From Dorea sp. (GTDB taxonomy: Bacteria > Bacillota_A > Clostridia > Lachnospirales > Lachnospiraceae), in NCBI GenBank assembly GCA_016295505.1, contig JAEDLC010000017.1, positions 1 to 24,974 on the forward strand: a stretch of 24,974 bases of DNA. The letters run 5' to 3'. The notes below the pieces were generated by a model. That model was not told where the DNA came from. It saw nothing but the letters and a program-made list of their open reading frames with translations, and did not search any database. The position numbers were made by a program, and so were the translations under genes. Of the stretch, positions 7,112 through 15,780 are shown in pieces (the first letter of the stretch is position 1; the number at the start of each line of letters is the position of its first letter).

Positions 7112-8338
7112 CTATGCTTCTAATTTTGCTGCTGCTTCTTCAATTGCTTCACGCATGATACGAATCAGCTCATCAATCTGTTTCTTTGTAACAGTAAGTG
7201 GTGGGATCATACGGTTTACTCTGTCACCGATTGCTGTAATGAGTGCCATTCTGTCAAGACATCCATGTTTTACTTCTACAGAGATCGGAAGATCGTATTC
7301 ACATCCAACTAAGAGTCCGCGTCCTCTTGCCTCTACTACATGAGGAAGTTTTGCAAGCTCTGCTTTCATGTATTCACCCATCTCTTTTGCATTCTTGCTT
7401 AAGTCATTGTCAAGAATCTCAGAGATTGAAGCGTAAGCTGCTGCACATGCAATTGCATGTCCACCGTATGTAGAACCATGTGTTCCTCTAGTAAATGCCT
7501 TTGCTACTTTATCAGTTGCACAGCATGCACCGATCGGCATTCCGCCACCCATAGCTTTTGCCATAGATACGCAGTCCGGTTTTACGCCATATCCCATGAA
7601 TGCCATTGGAGCACCTGTACGTCCCCATCCTGTCTGAACTTCGTCGAACAGGAGCAGCATATCATGCTCATCACAAAGCTTTCTCAGTCCTTCGATGAAT
7701 TCCTGAGTTGCCGGACGTACACCGCCTTCGCCCTGTACTGGTTCGATCATGATTGCGATTGTGTTCTCTGTAATCTTGGAAGCGAAGTCTTCAAGATTGT
7801 TATATTCTGCATATGTAAATCCTGGAAGCATCGGCTTGAATCCCTTCTGGATCGCGCTGTCCGGCTGTCCTGTTGCAGACATTGCACCGTATGTTCTTCC
7901 GTGGAAACCGCGTTTTGCTGTAATGATCTCATATCTGTTCGGTCCGTATGTATCAACACCATATTTTCTTGCCATTTTGATCATACACTCATTAGCTTCT
8001 GTTCCAGAGTTCTGATAGAAGATCTTATCCATTCCGATTGTATCACAGATCTTCTTTGCGAGAAGTGCCTGCGGAATTGTGTATGGATAGTTGAATGTGT
8101 GCATAATGTCATCAGCCTGATCTTTGATAGCTGCTACTACTTTCGGGTTTCTGTTTCCAGGGCTGTTAACAGCTACACCACCGTAAAAATCAAGATATGC
8201 ATTTCCTTCTTCATCGTAAATGTACATGCCTTCCGCTCTTTCAGCGATGAAATCATATCTTTCATATGTTTCCACCATGTACTTGTTTACCATGTCTTTT
8301 AATTCCTGTGCTGTGAGTCCAGTGTCTTTCAGTCTCAT
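7112..8338 (-). CDS. class-III PLP aminotransferase (acetylornithine/ornithine aminotransferase-like)
   Basis: 408 residues, the normal length for the ArgD/GABA aminotransferase group. SGTEANECMIKMARKY (111-126) is the phosphate-binding turn. EPVQGEGG (199-206) and LFDEVQTGWGRTG (230-242) carry the PLP-contacting residues including D232. K261 in SMAKAMGGGMPIGA is the Schiff-base lysine. HGSTYGGHAIAC is the second-subunit phosphate loop. The protein is full length. Substrate choice among acetylornithine, ornithine, GABA and others cannot be settled. No arginine genes flank it, so a catabolic ornithine or omega-amino role is as likely as biosynthesis. The start has GAGAGGA about 8 nt upstream. 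Expression appears to be monocistronic, from a strong promoter with an upstream palindrome to a clear terminator. Confidence 0.88.
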   Translation of the reverse strand: MRLKDTGLTAQELKDMVNKYMVETYERYDFIAERAEGMYIYDEEGNAYLDFYGGVAVNSPGNRNPKVVAAIKDQADDIMHTFNYPYTIPQALLAKKICDTIGMDKIFYQNSGTEANECMIKMARKYGVDTYGPNRYEIITAKRGFHGRTYGAMSATGQPDSAIQKGFKPMLPGFTYAEYNNLEDFASKITENTIAIMIEPVQGEGGVRPATQEFIEGLRKLCDEHDMLLLFDEVQTGWGRTGAPMAFMGYGVKPDCVSMAKAMGGGMPIGACCATDKVAKAFTRGTHGSTYGGHAIACAAAYASISEILDNDLSKNAKEMGEYMKAELAKLPHVVEARGRGLLVGCEYDLPISVEVKHGCLDRMALITAIGDRVNRMIPPLTVTKKQIDELIRIMREAIEEAAAKLEA

Positions 8339-8367
8339 GAGAAAATCCTCTCTTTCCTTTTGATAAT

Positions 8368-8382
8368 CAATAATTTATTATT
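8368..8382 (-). promoter_or_regulatory. 15-nt motif shared with the gdhA upstream region
   Basis: On the minus strand the sequence reads AATAATAAATTATTG, a 6-2-6 palindrome plus G. The identical 15 bases occur just upstream of the gdhA -35 box (17213-17227). Here it lies in the leader, about 30 nt before the start codon. It is AT-rich, so chance is not excluded. Confidence 0.35.
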
Positions 8383-8452
8383 AATAATATTATAAAGTAT
8401 AAAAAAAGACAGCACACCTTTTCTTCTCTTTTCCGGCGCCCTTGCCTTTGCT

Positions 8453-8488
8453 GTTTTCAACTATAAACTTCTTTTAGCTTGATGTCAA
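8453..8488 (-). promoter_or_regulatory. sigma-A promoter of the aminotransferase gene
   Basis: TTGACA (8483-8488), a 17-nt spacer and TATAGT (8460-8465) on the minus strand. The predicted start near 8453 leaves a leader of about 115 nt. Confidence 0.75.
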
Positions 8489-8491
8489 TAA

Positions 8492-8527
8492 TTTTGCCAA
8501 TAGTTTATTTAAAGATTATTGGCAAAA
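8492..8527. promoter_or_regulatory. inverted-repeat operator candidate upstream of the aminotransferase promoter
   Basis: A perfect 11-bp inverted repeat, TTTTGCCAATA and TATTGGCAAAA, is separated by 14 bp and ends 4 bp upstream of the -35 box. The arm spacing (about 25 bp centre to centre) fits a dimeric regulator contacting one DNA face over two or more turns, at an activator position. I do not recognise the motif as a named regulator box. Confidence 0.55.
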
Positions 8528-8584
8528 ATCAGTGATTGTTTTTTTGTGTTTTTTGTCAATAATTTGTCAGCTTTTGCACTTTTT

Positions 8585-8599
8585 CGCCTGAAACAGGCG
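8585..8599. repeat. small perfect hairpin
   Basis: CGCCTG-AAA-CAGGCG is a perfect 6-bp stem with a 3-nt loop in the gap between the flavoprotein and the aminotransferase. It has no T-tract on the transcribed (minus) side. Its function is unknown. Nothing else coding is seen in 8339-8694. Confidence 0.4.
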
Positions 8600-8653
8600 C
8601 TTACGGGTCTTCTTCTCATTGTTAAGGCAATGTCATTTTTTTAACCTAACATA

Positions 8654-8677
8654 TGAGGCCTCCCACAGGAAGCCTCA
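8654..8677 (-). terminator. hairpin after the flavoprotein gene, probable terminator
   Basis: A 10-bp stem (TGAGGC-TCC arms, with a G-U pair only in the minus-strand RNA) and a 4-nt loop lie 17 bp past the stop codon. The following sequence TATGTTAGGTT is only weakly U-rich. Confidence 0.5.
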
Positions 8678-8694
8678 CGCATTGTATCTTTCCG

Positions 8695-9765
8695 TTATAC
8701 GATTCTTTTTGCGAAAGAAAAAGCACAGTCGCTGATTCCCTCTTCTTCCAATATTTCTCCGGGAAGATTAGCCATCTGTATATCCACTGCATATTTTGGC
8801 AGGGTAAATCCCTTGTTCAGAACCATTGCATCAATCGCCTGCTCTGCAACAATTTCTCCTCCGGAATAGCCTGAAACAACGATCACATACAGATATTTTC
8901 CCGAAAAATCCATACTTCTGTAAAGCGCTGTCAGTCGGTTGATACAGGCACACAGATTAGACCCTATGGCGTCATTATAATTCGGACACAGCAGTACAAC
9001 TGCATCACTTTGTTCAATCGCAGGATATATCTTTTCTGTCATGATCCCACCGAAGACACACCTGCGCTGCTCTCCCAGACTCTGACAGATCTGGAAAGAA
9101 CATCCTCTGCAATCCCGGATCTCTTCCCCATAAAGATTAATCTCTGATATCTCAATATCGCTCTTCTGTCGAACCAGCTGCTCTCTGACCAGTTTCCAGT
9201 AAGCATACGTATTTGACTTCACTTCTATGCTGGAGTGTATGCAGGTCAGGCGTCTGATCTTTCTGTCAGCAGTATGCTCCGGAACCTTTGCAGCCTCCGC
9301 AATCGTCTCTTTTGCGCATTCCAGAAAAGCTTCCTCCAGAGAAACCTTCCGGTACGCTGCCTGATTCTTCATATTACGCATGGAGCCGGTCACCTCTGTA
9401 AATGCTTTTCCATGTATGATACAGCCGGCTCTGTTCAGTACAAATGCGGTCTTTCGCGCCGCCTCTTTTGTATACAGTTCTCCGTCTCCCACGGTAATGA
9501 TACCTGCAGATAATCCTTCCAGACATTTCGGAACGGATACAATTTTCTTCAAAACCGCATCCAGCTCCAGATTTATCCCGGTATTGTCCATATAGATCAG
9601 GAATATAACCGCTCTTTTTTCTTTCTCCTGCAGAGAGAACAGTTCTTCCACACTCTCTTTTCCCTGCAGAAATATTACGTCTTCTGTCTTCAGGCAATGG
9701 ATCAGTTTCTGATATCTCTCATGTCCATTTCCCTCTGCAAGGCATATACATATTACGTTTCTCAA
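8695..9765 (-). CDS. two-part flavodoxin-like protein with four-Cys motif (NADPH-dependent FMN reductase / iron-sulfur flavoprotein type)
   Basis: 356 residues. The C-terminal half (about 170-356) is flavodoxin-like. It has an SSIEVKSNTYAYW phosphate-binding loop near 178-190 and DCRGCSFQICQSLGEQRRC with C219, C222, C227 and C236, resembling the cysteine cluster of iron-sulfur flavoproteins. PNYNDAIGSNLCACINR (261-277) and VVSGYSGGE follow as further flavin-contact loops. The N-terminal half (1-165) has a Rossmann-like alternation (VIFLIYMDNTG, AGIITVGDGE) that I cannot assign to a family. The start is TTG at 9765, supported by a perfect GGAGG 7 nt upstream. It overlaps the previous stop as TTGA, so the two are translationally coupled. 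It is the last gene of the 1620-residue protein's operon. The likely role is electron transfer from NAD(P)H, partner unknown. Confidence 0.75.
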   Translation of the reverse strand: MRNVICICLAEGNGHERYQKLIHCLKTEDVIFLQGKESVEELFSLQEKEKRAVIFLIYMDNTGINLELDAVLKKIVSVPKCLEGLSAGIITVGDGELYTKEAARKTAFVLNRAGCIIHGKAFTEVTGSMRNMKNQAAYRKVSLEEAFLECAKETIAEAAKVPEHTADRKIRRLTCIHSSIEVKSNTYAYWKLVREQLVRQKSDIEISEINLYGEEIRDCRGCSFQICQSLGEQRRCVFGGIMTEKIYPAIEQSDAVVLLCPNYNDAIGSNLCACINRLTALYRSMDFSGKYLYVIVVSGYSGGEIVAEQAIDAMVLNKGFTLPKYAVDIQMANLPGEILEEEGISDCAFSFAKRIV

Positions 9766-10763
9766 ATCAACGCCTCCAGATTTTTGTACGCTTTTACTAT
9801 CCGCTGATATAACTTTTCCGGAAGTTCCAGAAGTTCTACCTCTGTTCCCGAATCTATCAGACGGTTTTTACAACCAAACCAGACCTCTCCAACAGGTACG
9901 GCACTGTAATGATATTCTCCGCGTATGGTAAGCAATATGGAAATTGCCGCCGAGGACAGTGCCGGGGCAATATACGGCTTATAGCCCAGCTCCCGGACCT
10001 TCAGATTGGCCGTTACCGTAAGATCTGTCAGTTCCTGTGACAGTTCTTCGTTGTAATTCGAGATACTGTCGGCAACGATCAGATCCTGTCCGTGAGGACC
10101 GAATACACGTCCTTCTTTCAAAAACTGTGCATACTTCGGATCCTTTCCTGCATAGTAAGCGGCTCTTGCATTCATGACCCCCAGTCCATAGCCGCGAACC
10201 TGATCCCGGCGAAGTCCCTGTCCGTCAAATGTTCCTGTCTCATCGGTATTCGAACTTTGATAGGCCGCGTGACACAACAGATCTACCGGATCCGAAACCA
10301 CCGCAAACAGCCCTTCAAATCTGGCTTTTCTTGCCATCCTTCCATAGATTCCGATCAACTCCCGGTTGGCTTCCAGCTGTGCCATTCTGACATCTTTCAC
10401 CTGCGAGCCGACCGCTGCGATTCCTTTTGTCGCACTGAACACAAAGACATCACAGGAAAACAGCTCATCTGGTCCTACGATCTTTACTTTCGGAAGTCTG
10501 TCATAATCCCATGGATATGCGATCTGGTTCATCTCGATCTCCAGTCTTGCAAGTTGATTCTCATTCAGATCACAGATTCCGATTTCACGGATCACGTCTC
10601 CTCCCAGCATCTTCAGCGCCAGAAGGATCGTAGAGCCCACATCACCAACTGCAAGGATATGTACCCGCAGCCTGTTTTGTGCAGCCTGTTTTAATGGATT
10701 TTTCTCTTGTTCTTTATATGTTTTATATCTTTCTTCTCCCACCAGGTCAAGCAATGTACTCAT
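9762..10763 (-). CDS. lactate/malate dehydrogenase-superfamily protein
   Basis: 333 residues. After a 30-residue N-terminal extension comes a Rossmann nucleotide-binding fold. GDVGS (40-44) is the dinucleotide loop, and D65 (GICDLNE) ends strand 2, favouring NAD. GSQVKDVRMAQLEANRELI (119-137) fits the mobile substrate loop with a catalytic Arg (R126). SDPVDLL (157-163) corresponds to the NPVD motif with Asn replaced by Asp. GPHGQD (222-227) carries the catalytic His equivalent, H224. The R-x-Q-V-R-G-x-G-L-G segment (about 185-195) departs from ordinary LDH and MDH, so I keep the call at superfamily level. Its AAAGGGGGA site overlaps the stop region of the 1620-residue gene, and its own stop overlaps the flavoprotein start. 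It is probably a 2-hydroxyacid oxidoreductase with unknown substrate. Confidence 0.8.
   Translation of the reverse strand: MSTLLDLVGEERYKTYKEQEKNPLKQAAQNRLRVHILAVGDVGSTILLALKMLGGDVIREIGICDLNENQLARLEIEMNQIAYPWDYDRLPKVKIVGPDELFSCDVFVFSATKGIAAVGSQVKDVRMAQLEANRELIGIYGRMARKARFEGLFAVVSDPVDLLCHAAYQSSNTDETGTFDGQGLRRDQVRGYGLGVMNARAAYYAGKDPKYAQFLKEGRVFGPHGQDLIVADSISNYNEELSQELTDLTVTANLKVRELGYKPYIAPALSSAAISILLTIRGEYHYSAVPVGEVWFGCKNRLIDSGTEVELLELPEKLYQRIVKAYKNLEALI
9773..9777 (-). promoter_or_regulatory. Shine-Dalgarno site deciding a TTG start
   Basis: GGAGG with a 7-nt spacer precedes TTG at 9763-9765. There is no nearby in-frame ATG with comparable support, which fixes the flavoprotein start. Confidence 0.75.
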
Positions 10764-10778
10764 ACTGTCTGTCCCCCT

Positions 10779-13700
10779 TTAATCCTGCATTTTCCGCAGG
10801 CGCTTCATTTTCAGTATATCATTTCTGACATAACTTGATGCAGGTACCTGCATATCATAAGTCAGGTTTTCCCCCTGATCAATGTAATACGTCTCACGGA
10901 TGACTTCATTCAGTCTTCCAAGCGTCAGATTCTTCTGATACATCTTCTGATATTCTTCCTCCAGAACACATAAGATCTCCAGTGTATTTCCCAGACATGC
11001 ATTGGAGAATTCATAGTATGCATCCCATGTAACGTCCTCCATAAATGAGAACGGTGGGAAGGTATACGGCATGATCTGGTTCAGAGACGGAATGCGTCCT
11101 GCCTGCGGTTTTCCGTCCGTTTCAATATAGTTTCCTCCAAGGAACGGATACATGGTCACCTCTGAAAACCATTCTCTCATATTCGGGATAAAGTATACAC
11201 TGTCTACCGGAATATCATGGATCGCCGCCATATCTGTGCCTCGCCCGGACAGAACGCCTACGATCAGTTTATCAACTTTTACATTTCCTTCCTGAATCAT
11301 CGGATAAAGCTTTCTCAGCCACTCGCCGTTGTGCAGAATATCGTCCACAAGGATGACCGGCCTTGAAAAAGATTCAATCGTTTTGATCTGTGTCTTCAGC
11401 GACGGATAATTCGGATACTCTGCAATTCCGAACTCAGAAGCATCCGCATTGAAGATTCTTTCTGTATAGATTGCTTTCGTAACGGTATTTGGCACGATCA
11501 ACTCTCTCATAAGCTTGCCGTACGGAATACACATCTTGCTTCCCAGTGTCTCTCCGTCAATCTTGCGCGCTGATACATTATTTTCACTTACGACCATCTC
11601 CAGCATCTGATAACTCATATATTCTGAGTCAAAGGAAATCACCAGACTTCCGGGATACAGCCTTGTCAATGCCATAAGGAACTGTTTCTGTGTTTTGACC
11701 AGTACTTGTCTGACATTCTTATTGGTATTGAACGGATCTTTGATAATGGATTCTGTATCCTGCACTGCGACCATCGGGAAACTCATATCTACAAAATACA
11801 CGTCCAGATCTTCTGCCTGATTCTGAATCTTCACGAATCCATGCCGGAAGAGTATCTCTTCTACCATCGCATTCATCTTTTTGCTCCGATCGCCAAAATG
11901 AATGACCATATGTGTAAATCCTTCCTTCAGGCAGGAGGCGATCAGCTCATTGAGCATCAGTTCCAGATTCTTTTCGGATTTCTCGTTTTTCTTTGCAAAA
12001 AGAGCGTAGAGAACCACAAGCTTTCCGGAAGCAAGACGGCGGATTTTTGCAACCGTTTCCTCATTCCGGAACTCCTCATAGATCTTGCCAAGCGGAACCT
12101 CCCGGTAGAATGCTCCGCAGGAGATACTTCCGTCTTCCCCCTCCATCCAGATACCACGATCTCCGACTTTTGCATTTTTTGCCAGACCGCAGCGAAGTAC
12201 ATTCTCCTTGTCGATCGTCCACTGGAACTGTTTTTTCATATCTTCCGACAGATTCAATGTCGTCTGCATCAGTATATTCTGCCTGCTTACCGTCTTCTTA
12301 TATTTGGGCTCCCTCAGGTACAGACTGCGCTCAGCTATAAAGCGCTGCGCAAGCGGATCCACAAGATTGGAAATATCTCTGTTTCTGTCAATATTTTCAC
12401 GAATCTTGGAAGAACTTACTTCGTCATATTCATGACTCAACTTCAGATACAGACAATCTCCAAAAACTTTATCCTGTACCACCCCTGTCCATCCGCTCCG
12501 AAGCGTTTTTCTGCTGAACAGTATGTGTTTAAAATAGTGAACTGAACCTTCTTCTGCCTCCTGCCGGTATGCGGATGCTCCCTCGATCACATCAGCGCCG
12601 GCAACAAGGTATACTTCCTTCCCCGGAAACAGCCTTTTCAAAAGCTTCATGTCACGCGGATTGGCAATATTGATCGGGATGTCACACGGGAACAGATAGA
12701 CATCTCCCATGTCCGCAACCGACATCTGAATGATCTTTTTCCGCAGGAGCTTGGGCTGTGTCTTTTTCGACCATGAGAATTCATCTACGGACAGATATAC
12801 TTCAAATCCCAGTTTTTTGACCTCACGGACAATCTCCTTATGTCCGATGGAAAACGGGTCAAATGTCCCCGGGAAAAATGCAATCTTCGGATTGTCTTTA
12901 ATATCAAATTCTCCATTGGCAAATTCATACTCTGTAATAAAGCTGTAGATCTTTCTGAGAGACGACGCCCTTCCGAAAAATGCAATTTCCTTCTGAGACT
13001 GTTCTGCAATGGCGCTCAGCATCTGCTTCTGGATCTCCGCAAAGATTTCCCGTTTCTCTTCCACAGTCAGGATATCCGAACCGAATATGTCTCTGCCGAT
13101 TACCGTCAATGCGTCTACACTGACTACTTCCTGGTAATGGGACAGACCTTTCATCAGAAGTCCGAGAAGTCCTTTTCTGCGGTTAATGTGGACTTCCTCC
13201 GGTTCTCCATATTTCACGTATTCCGGATAATGCTCCACCATGACACCAATCGTATGAAGGGTATACATTACAGCAGTCATATCACTGCTGTTGATATATT
13301 TTGTCAATGTATCACCAATCAGCTCGTCCAACTCCTCCGGATACAGATACATCGCCATTTTTCCGAGGTACAGAGGTACATATCTTACATACTGAAATTC
13401 TCCGGATCCAAGACTTTCTGCCATCTCAAGCACAATTTCGTTTCTCTGGTCAGAAGAAAGAAACGGCATCATCTGAACCAGCTGATCTCCACAGCATTCC
13501 CGCACTACGAGTGTACGGCTTGCACTGAACAGATTAGTCAGATGAACGGCGATTCGTGAGATTCGCACCGGATCTCCCATTTTCAATACATCTCCCAGCA
13601 ACTCAATATTGGCTTTTTTGATCATTCTGCTGGTTGCCACTTTCATATTTTCCAGGAATATCTGGGAAAACAGGCTTTCATTGTCAAACAGCATGTGCTC

Positions 13701-15641
13701 TGTTTCTTCCCTGTTCGAAACTGCAAGACCGATTTCCAACCGCAGCTTATATGCCACAAATTGAAGCCCTGCATTTTTCCCCTTCACCTTCTCCAATATC
13801 CGGACAGCCTCAGGCTGAATCAGATATTTTGGTATTCCGGAAGCGGCTGCTTTTCTCAGAAACTGCAGAACACGGATTCCTTCCTCAATGTTCTCGCATT
13901 CGGCATAGAACTCTGCGAACCCGAGAAGTGTCCTGATCTCTTTTTCGTCAAGCATGGAAAATCTTACATATTCTGCTGCTTCCAGAAGTATAAAAGCTGT
14001 CTTTCTTTCATAGTCATGCTTTTCAAAGAAACGCAGGAATACCTCAAGAAACTGCTTTCCTTCTTTCTCACTTCTGCATTCTGTCTGTACCGCAACAATA
14101 ATTCTCTTCAGGCATCTTCCAAGCCACTCCCTGTGCTGCTCTGTCACAGTATAATCGGGATACAGGATCGCCTTGATCAGGCGGTTAAATACCTGAAACG
14201 CACTGACCGAATTATTTTCAAGTTCTACATCCTGCGGAAGTTCCTTGCGGTACTCTTTTTCATATTTTGCAATGATCTTTCCACACAGATAAGAAGCCTG
14301 CCGGCGAATATCCACTTCAGAATGGAGAAGAAGTTCAAACAGATACTGCAGCGTCATATTGATCTGCTTTTCATTCATGTATGTAAAATACTCTTCAAAA
14401 ATATTTACATAAGCGCGGGTATTTCTCCAGTTCTTTTCGCTTCTTGCAGCCTCCAGAATGTTACGGAGTGCCGTGATACTGTTCATTCTTGTCATGACAT
14501 AAATATTATGCTCAATGGCAGTATATTTGATCTCACGCACAGACTGGTTCTGACTCATCAATACAAAATCCGGGTGACTGACTGCTGTCGGTTTCTCGCA
14601 TGTCAGATCCGTATTTACCCCGAAGTTTTCCATGTAATTTTCAAAATCTTTTAATTTTGCATATACAAGCCTGTAACGATTTTCCTTTGCCTGATCCACA
14701 TTATCAAGCTTATTCAGAATTACATCAAAAGATTCTTTCAGAGAGTAAAAATGTACCACTTCTTTTCCGTTCGCATCTCTTGTACTTTTCACACGAAAAT
14801 CTGCGTAGATCAGGATCAGGTTCTCGATCGACAGCTCATCAAGCTCCAGATCCCATGTGGAATGGTTCACCGCAATATGACCAATCTCCGGCATCTTAAA
14901 TCTTTGCGTATAGACATCAGAATAATAGTAATGGAGATATGGAGTACGTCTGAGTTCTTTTTCACGGCAGCCGAATTTGCCAATGTCATGCAGTGCCGCA
15001 GCTCCTGACATCAATTTTAAATCCACCGGCTTGCCCAGTTCTTTCAGCTGCTTTGCCACATGCATAGCCACATAATGAACTCCTGCCACATGTCCCAGAG
15101 AATCAAACGGTGTGATCTCCGCAGAGATACGATAGAACTCCAGCATGTACTGCTCTTCCATCAGATCAAGAAATATCTGGTATTCACGTCCTGTATCTGC
15201 ATCTTCCCCCTCCGAGATCTCATAAGGCAGAAGCCCGAACTGTCTCGTCGGTACAAATTCTTTATGTTCCTTTTCCATCTCCAGCAAGATATGCAAAAGC
15301 TCACAATAAAACTTTCTTGCTTTTTCACACTCTGGTGTTTTATGTACCTGAAAGTTCTCAGGGAACATGACAGCTCTTGTCCAGTCATAGACATATCTGA
15401 GTAGTTCCTGACCGGATATTCCACCGATCTTTTTTGTGATATCCGCGCATAATTCCGCTGTTTTTTCACATGATACTGAAGGACTTTTTTCAAAAACCTC
15501 CTCAAAGATCCTGCTCCAGTTTCCTTCTCTCAGGATCGTCATGATCTGTTTCTTTCTGATTCCTGTTTTTTTCAAAAAATCCTTATTCGTCATCCGCTGC
15601 TGCAGAGTCTTTAAAAATTCCTGTTCTAAAATCGCCGACAT
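10779..15641 (-). CDS. 1620-residue multidomain protein: HD hydrolase, helical repeats, NadD-like nucleotidyltransferase, GNAT-like, phosphoribosyltransferase
   Basis: Domains in order. An HD phosphohydrolase at about 180-290 has H184, H189/H194, HD at 218-219 (AAALHDIGKFG), H260 and D281. A long alpha-helical, HEAT-like region spans about 380-900. A NadD/cytidylyltransferase domain at about 918-1112 has AFFPGTFDPFSIGH (921-934, the HxGH-type motif with Ile-Gly-His), VAGADVIEG, and SSSKIRENID (1076-1085) followed by LVDPLAQRFI. A GNAT-like region lies at about 1140-1290. A phosphoribosyltransferase-like domain has PVILVDDILHNG (1428-1439, PRPP loop). NadD with an HD partner (YqeK) is a known gene pairing; here both are in one chain. 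The role is plausibly NAD- or nucleotide-linked but unproven. The AAAGGTGG site precedes the ATG. It heads an operon with the dehydrogenase 15 bp downstream. Confidence 0.78.
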   Translation of the reverse strand: MSAILEQEFLKTLQQRMTNKDFLKKTGIRKKQIMTILREGNWSRIFEEVFEKSPSVSCEKTAELCADITKKIGGISGQELLRYVYDWTRAVMFPENFQVHKTPECEKARKFYCELLHILLEMEKEHKEFVPTRQFGLLPYEISEGEDADTGREYQIFLDLMEEQYMLEFYRISAEITPFDSLGHVAGVHYVAMHVAKQLKELGKPVDLKLMSGAAALHDIGKFGCREKELRRTPYLHYYYSDVYTQRFKMPEIGHIAVNHSTWDLELDELSIENLILIYADFRVKSTRDANGKEVVHFYSLKESFDVILNKLDNVDQAKENRYRLVYAKLKDFENYMENFGVNTDLTCEKPTAVSHPDFVLMSQNQSVREIKYTAIEHNIYVMTRMNSITALRNILEAARSEKNWRNTRAYVNIFEEYFTYMNEKQINMTLQYLFELLLHSEVDIRRQASYLCGKIIAKYEKEYRKELPQDVELENNSVSAFQVFNRLIKAILYPDYTVTEQHREWLGRCLKRIIVAVQTECRSEKEGKQFLEVFLRFFEKHDYERKTAFILLEAAEYVRFSMLDEKEIRTLLGFAEFYAECENIEEGIRVLQFLRKAAASGIPKYLIQPEAVRILEKVKGKNAGLQFVAYKLRLEIGLAVSNREETEHMLFDNESLFSQIFLENMKVATSRMIKKANIELLGDVLKMGDPVRISRIAVHLTNLFSASRTLVVRECCGDQLVQMMPFLSSDQRNEIVLEMAESLGSGEFQYVRYVPLYLGKMAMYLYPEELDELIGDTLTKYINSSDMTAVMYTLHTIGVMVEHYPEYVKYGEPEEVHINRRKGLLGLLMKGLSHYQEVVSVDALTVIGRDIFGSDILTVEEKREIFAEIQKQMLSAIAEQSQKEIAFFGRASSLRKIYSFITEYEFANGEFDIKDNPKIAFFPGTFDPFSIGHKEIVREVKKLGFEVYLSVDEFSWSKKTQPKLLRKKIIQMSVADMGDVYLFPCDIPINIANPRDMKLLKRLFPGKEVYLVAGADVIEGASAYRQEAEEGSVHYFKHILFSRKTLRSGWTGVVQDKVFGDCLYLKLSHEYDEVSSSKIRENIDRNRDISNLVDPLAQRFIAERSLYLREPKYKKTVSRQNILMQTTLNLSEDMKKQFQWTIDKENVLRCGLAKNAKVGDRGIWMEGEDGSISCGAFYREVPLGKIYEEFRNEETVAKIRRLASGKLVVLYALFAKKNEKSEKNLELMLNELIASCLKEGFTHMVIHFGDRSKKMNAMVEEILFRHGFVKIQNQAEDLDVYFVDMSFPMVAVQDTESIIKDPFNTNKNVRQVLVKTQKQFLMALTRLYPGSLVISFDSEYMSYQMLEMVVSENNVSARKIDGETLGSKMCIPYGKLMRELIVPNTVTKAIYTERIFNADASEFGIAEYPNYPSLKTQIKTIESFSRPVILVDDILHNGEWLRKLYPMIQEGNVKVDKLIVGVLSGRGTDMAAIHDIPVDSVYFIPNMREWFSEVTMYPFLGGNYIETDGKPQAGRIPSLNQIMPYTFPPFSFMEDVTWDAYYEFSNACLGNTLEILCVLEEEYQKMYQKNLTLGRLNEVIRETYYIDQGENLTYDMQVPASSYVRNDILKMKRLRKMQD

Positions 15642-15700
15642 ATTTTCCCACCTTTTTTTCGACTTTCATTACAAGTAACGATTCTCTCAATACGCCCATA

Positions 15701-15742
15701 AGCCTTGCGCCAGCCTTTTCACATTCGGGCTGACACAAGGCT
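15701..15742 (-). terminator. strong hairpin between gdhA and the 1620-residue gene (terminator or leader structure)
   Basis: The minus-strand RNA can form a continuous 15-bp stem (AGCCTTGTGTCAGCC with GGCTGGCGCAAGGCT) and a 12-nt loop. Two of the pairs are G-U and exist only in this strand's RNA, which indicates the minus strand is the transcribed side. The downstream sequence (TTATGGGCG) is a poor U-tract. It sits about 40 bp past the gdhA stop and 60 bp before the next start. Confidence 0.5.
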
Positions 15743-15780
15743 CATATTTTTCTTTTTCTCTCCGTCAAGTTCTGTATTTT

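Noticed and set aside
7457..8302. 281-codon plus-strand frame opposite the aminotransferase gene
   Set aside because: It lies wholly antisense to a strongly conserved gene, is rich in Cys, Ser and His as expected from reading the complement, and has no recognisable domain.
8483..8570. TGTCA-type GlnR/TnrA boxes near the aminotransferase promoter
   Set aside because: TGTCA half sites are present (they are the reverse of TTGACA) but the second half TNACA does not follow at N7 spacing.
13695..14654. 319-codon plus-strand frame inside the 1620-residue gene (also 11706-12545)
   Set aside because: Antisense shadow of a real coding region; no ribosome binding site or protein-like domain pattern.
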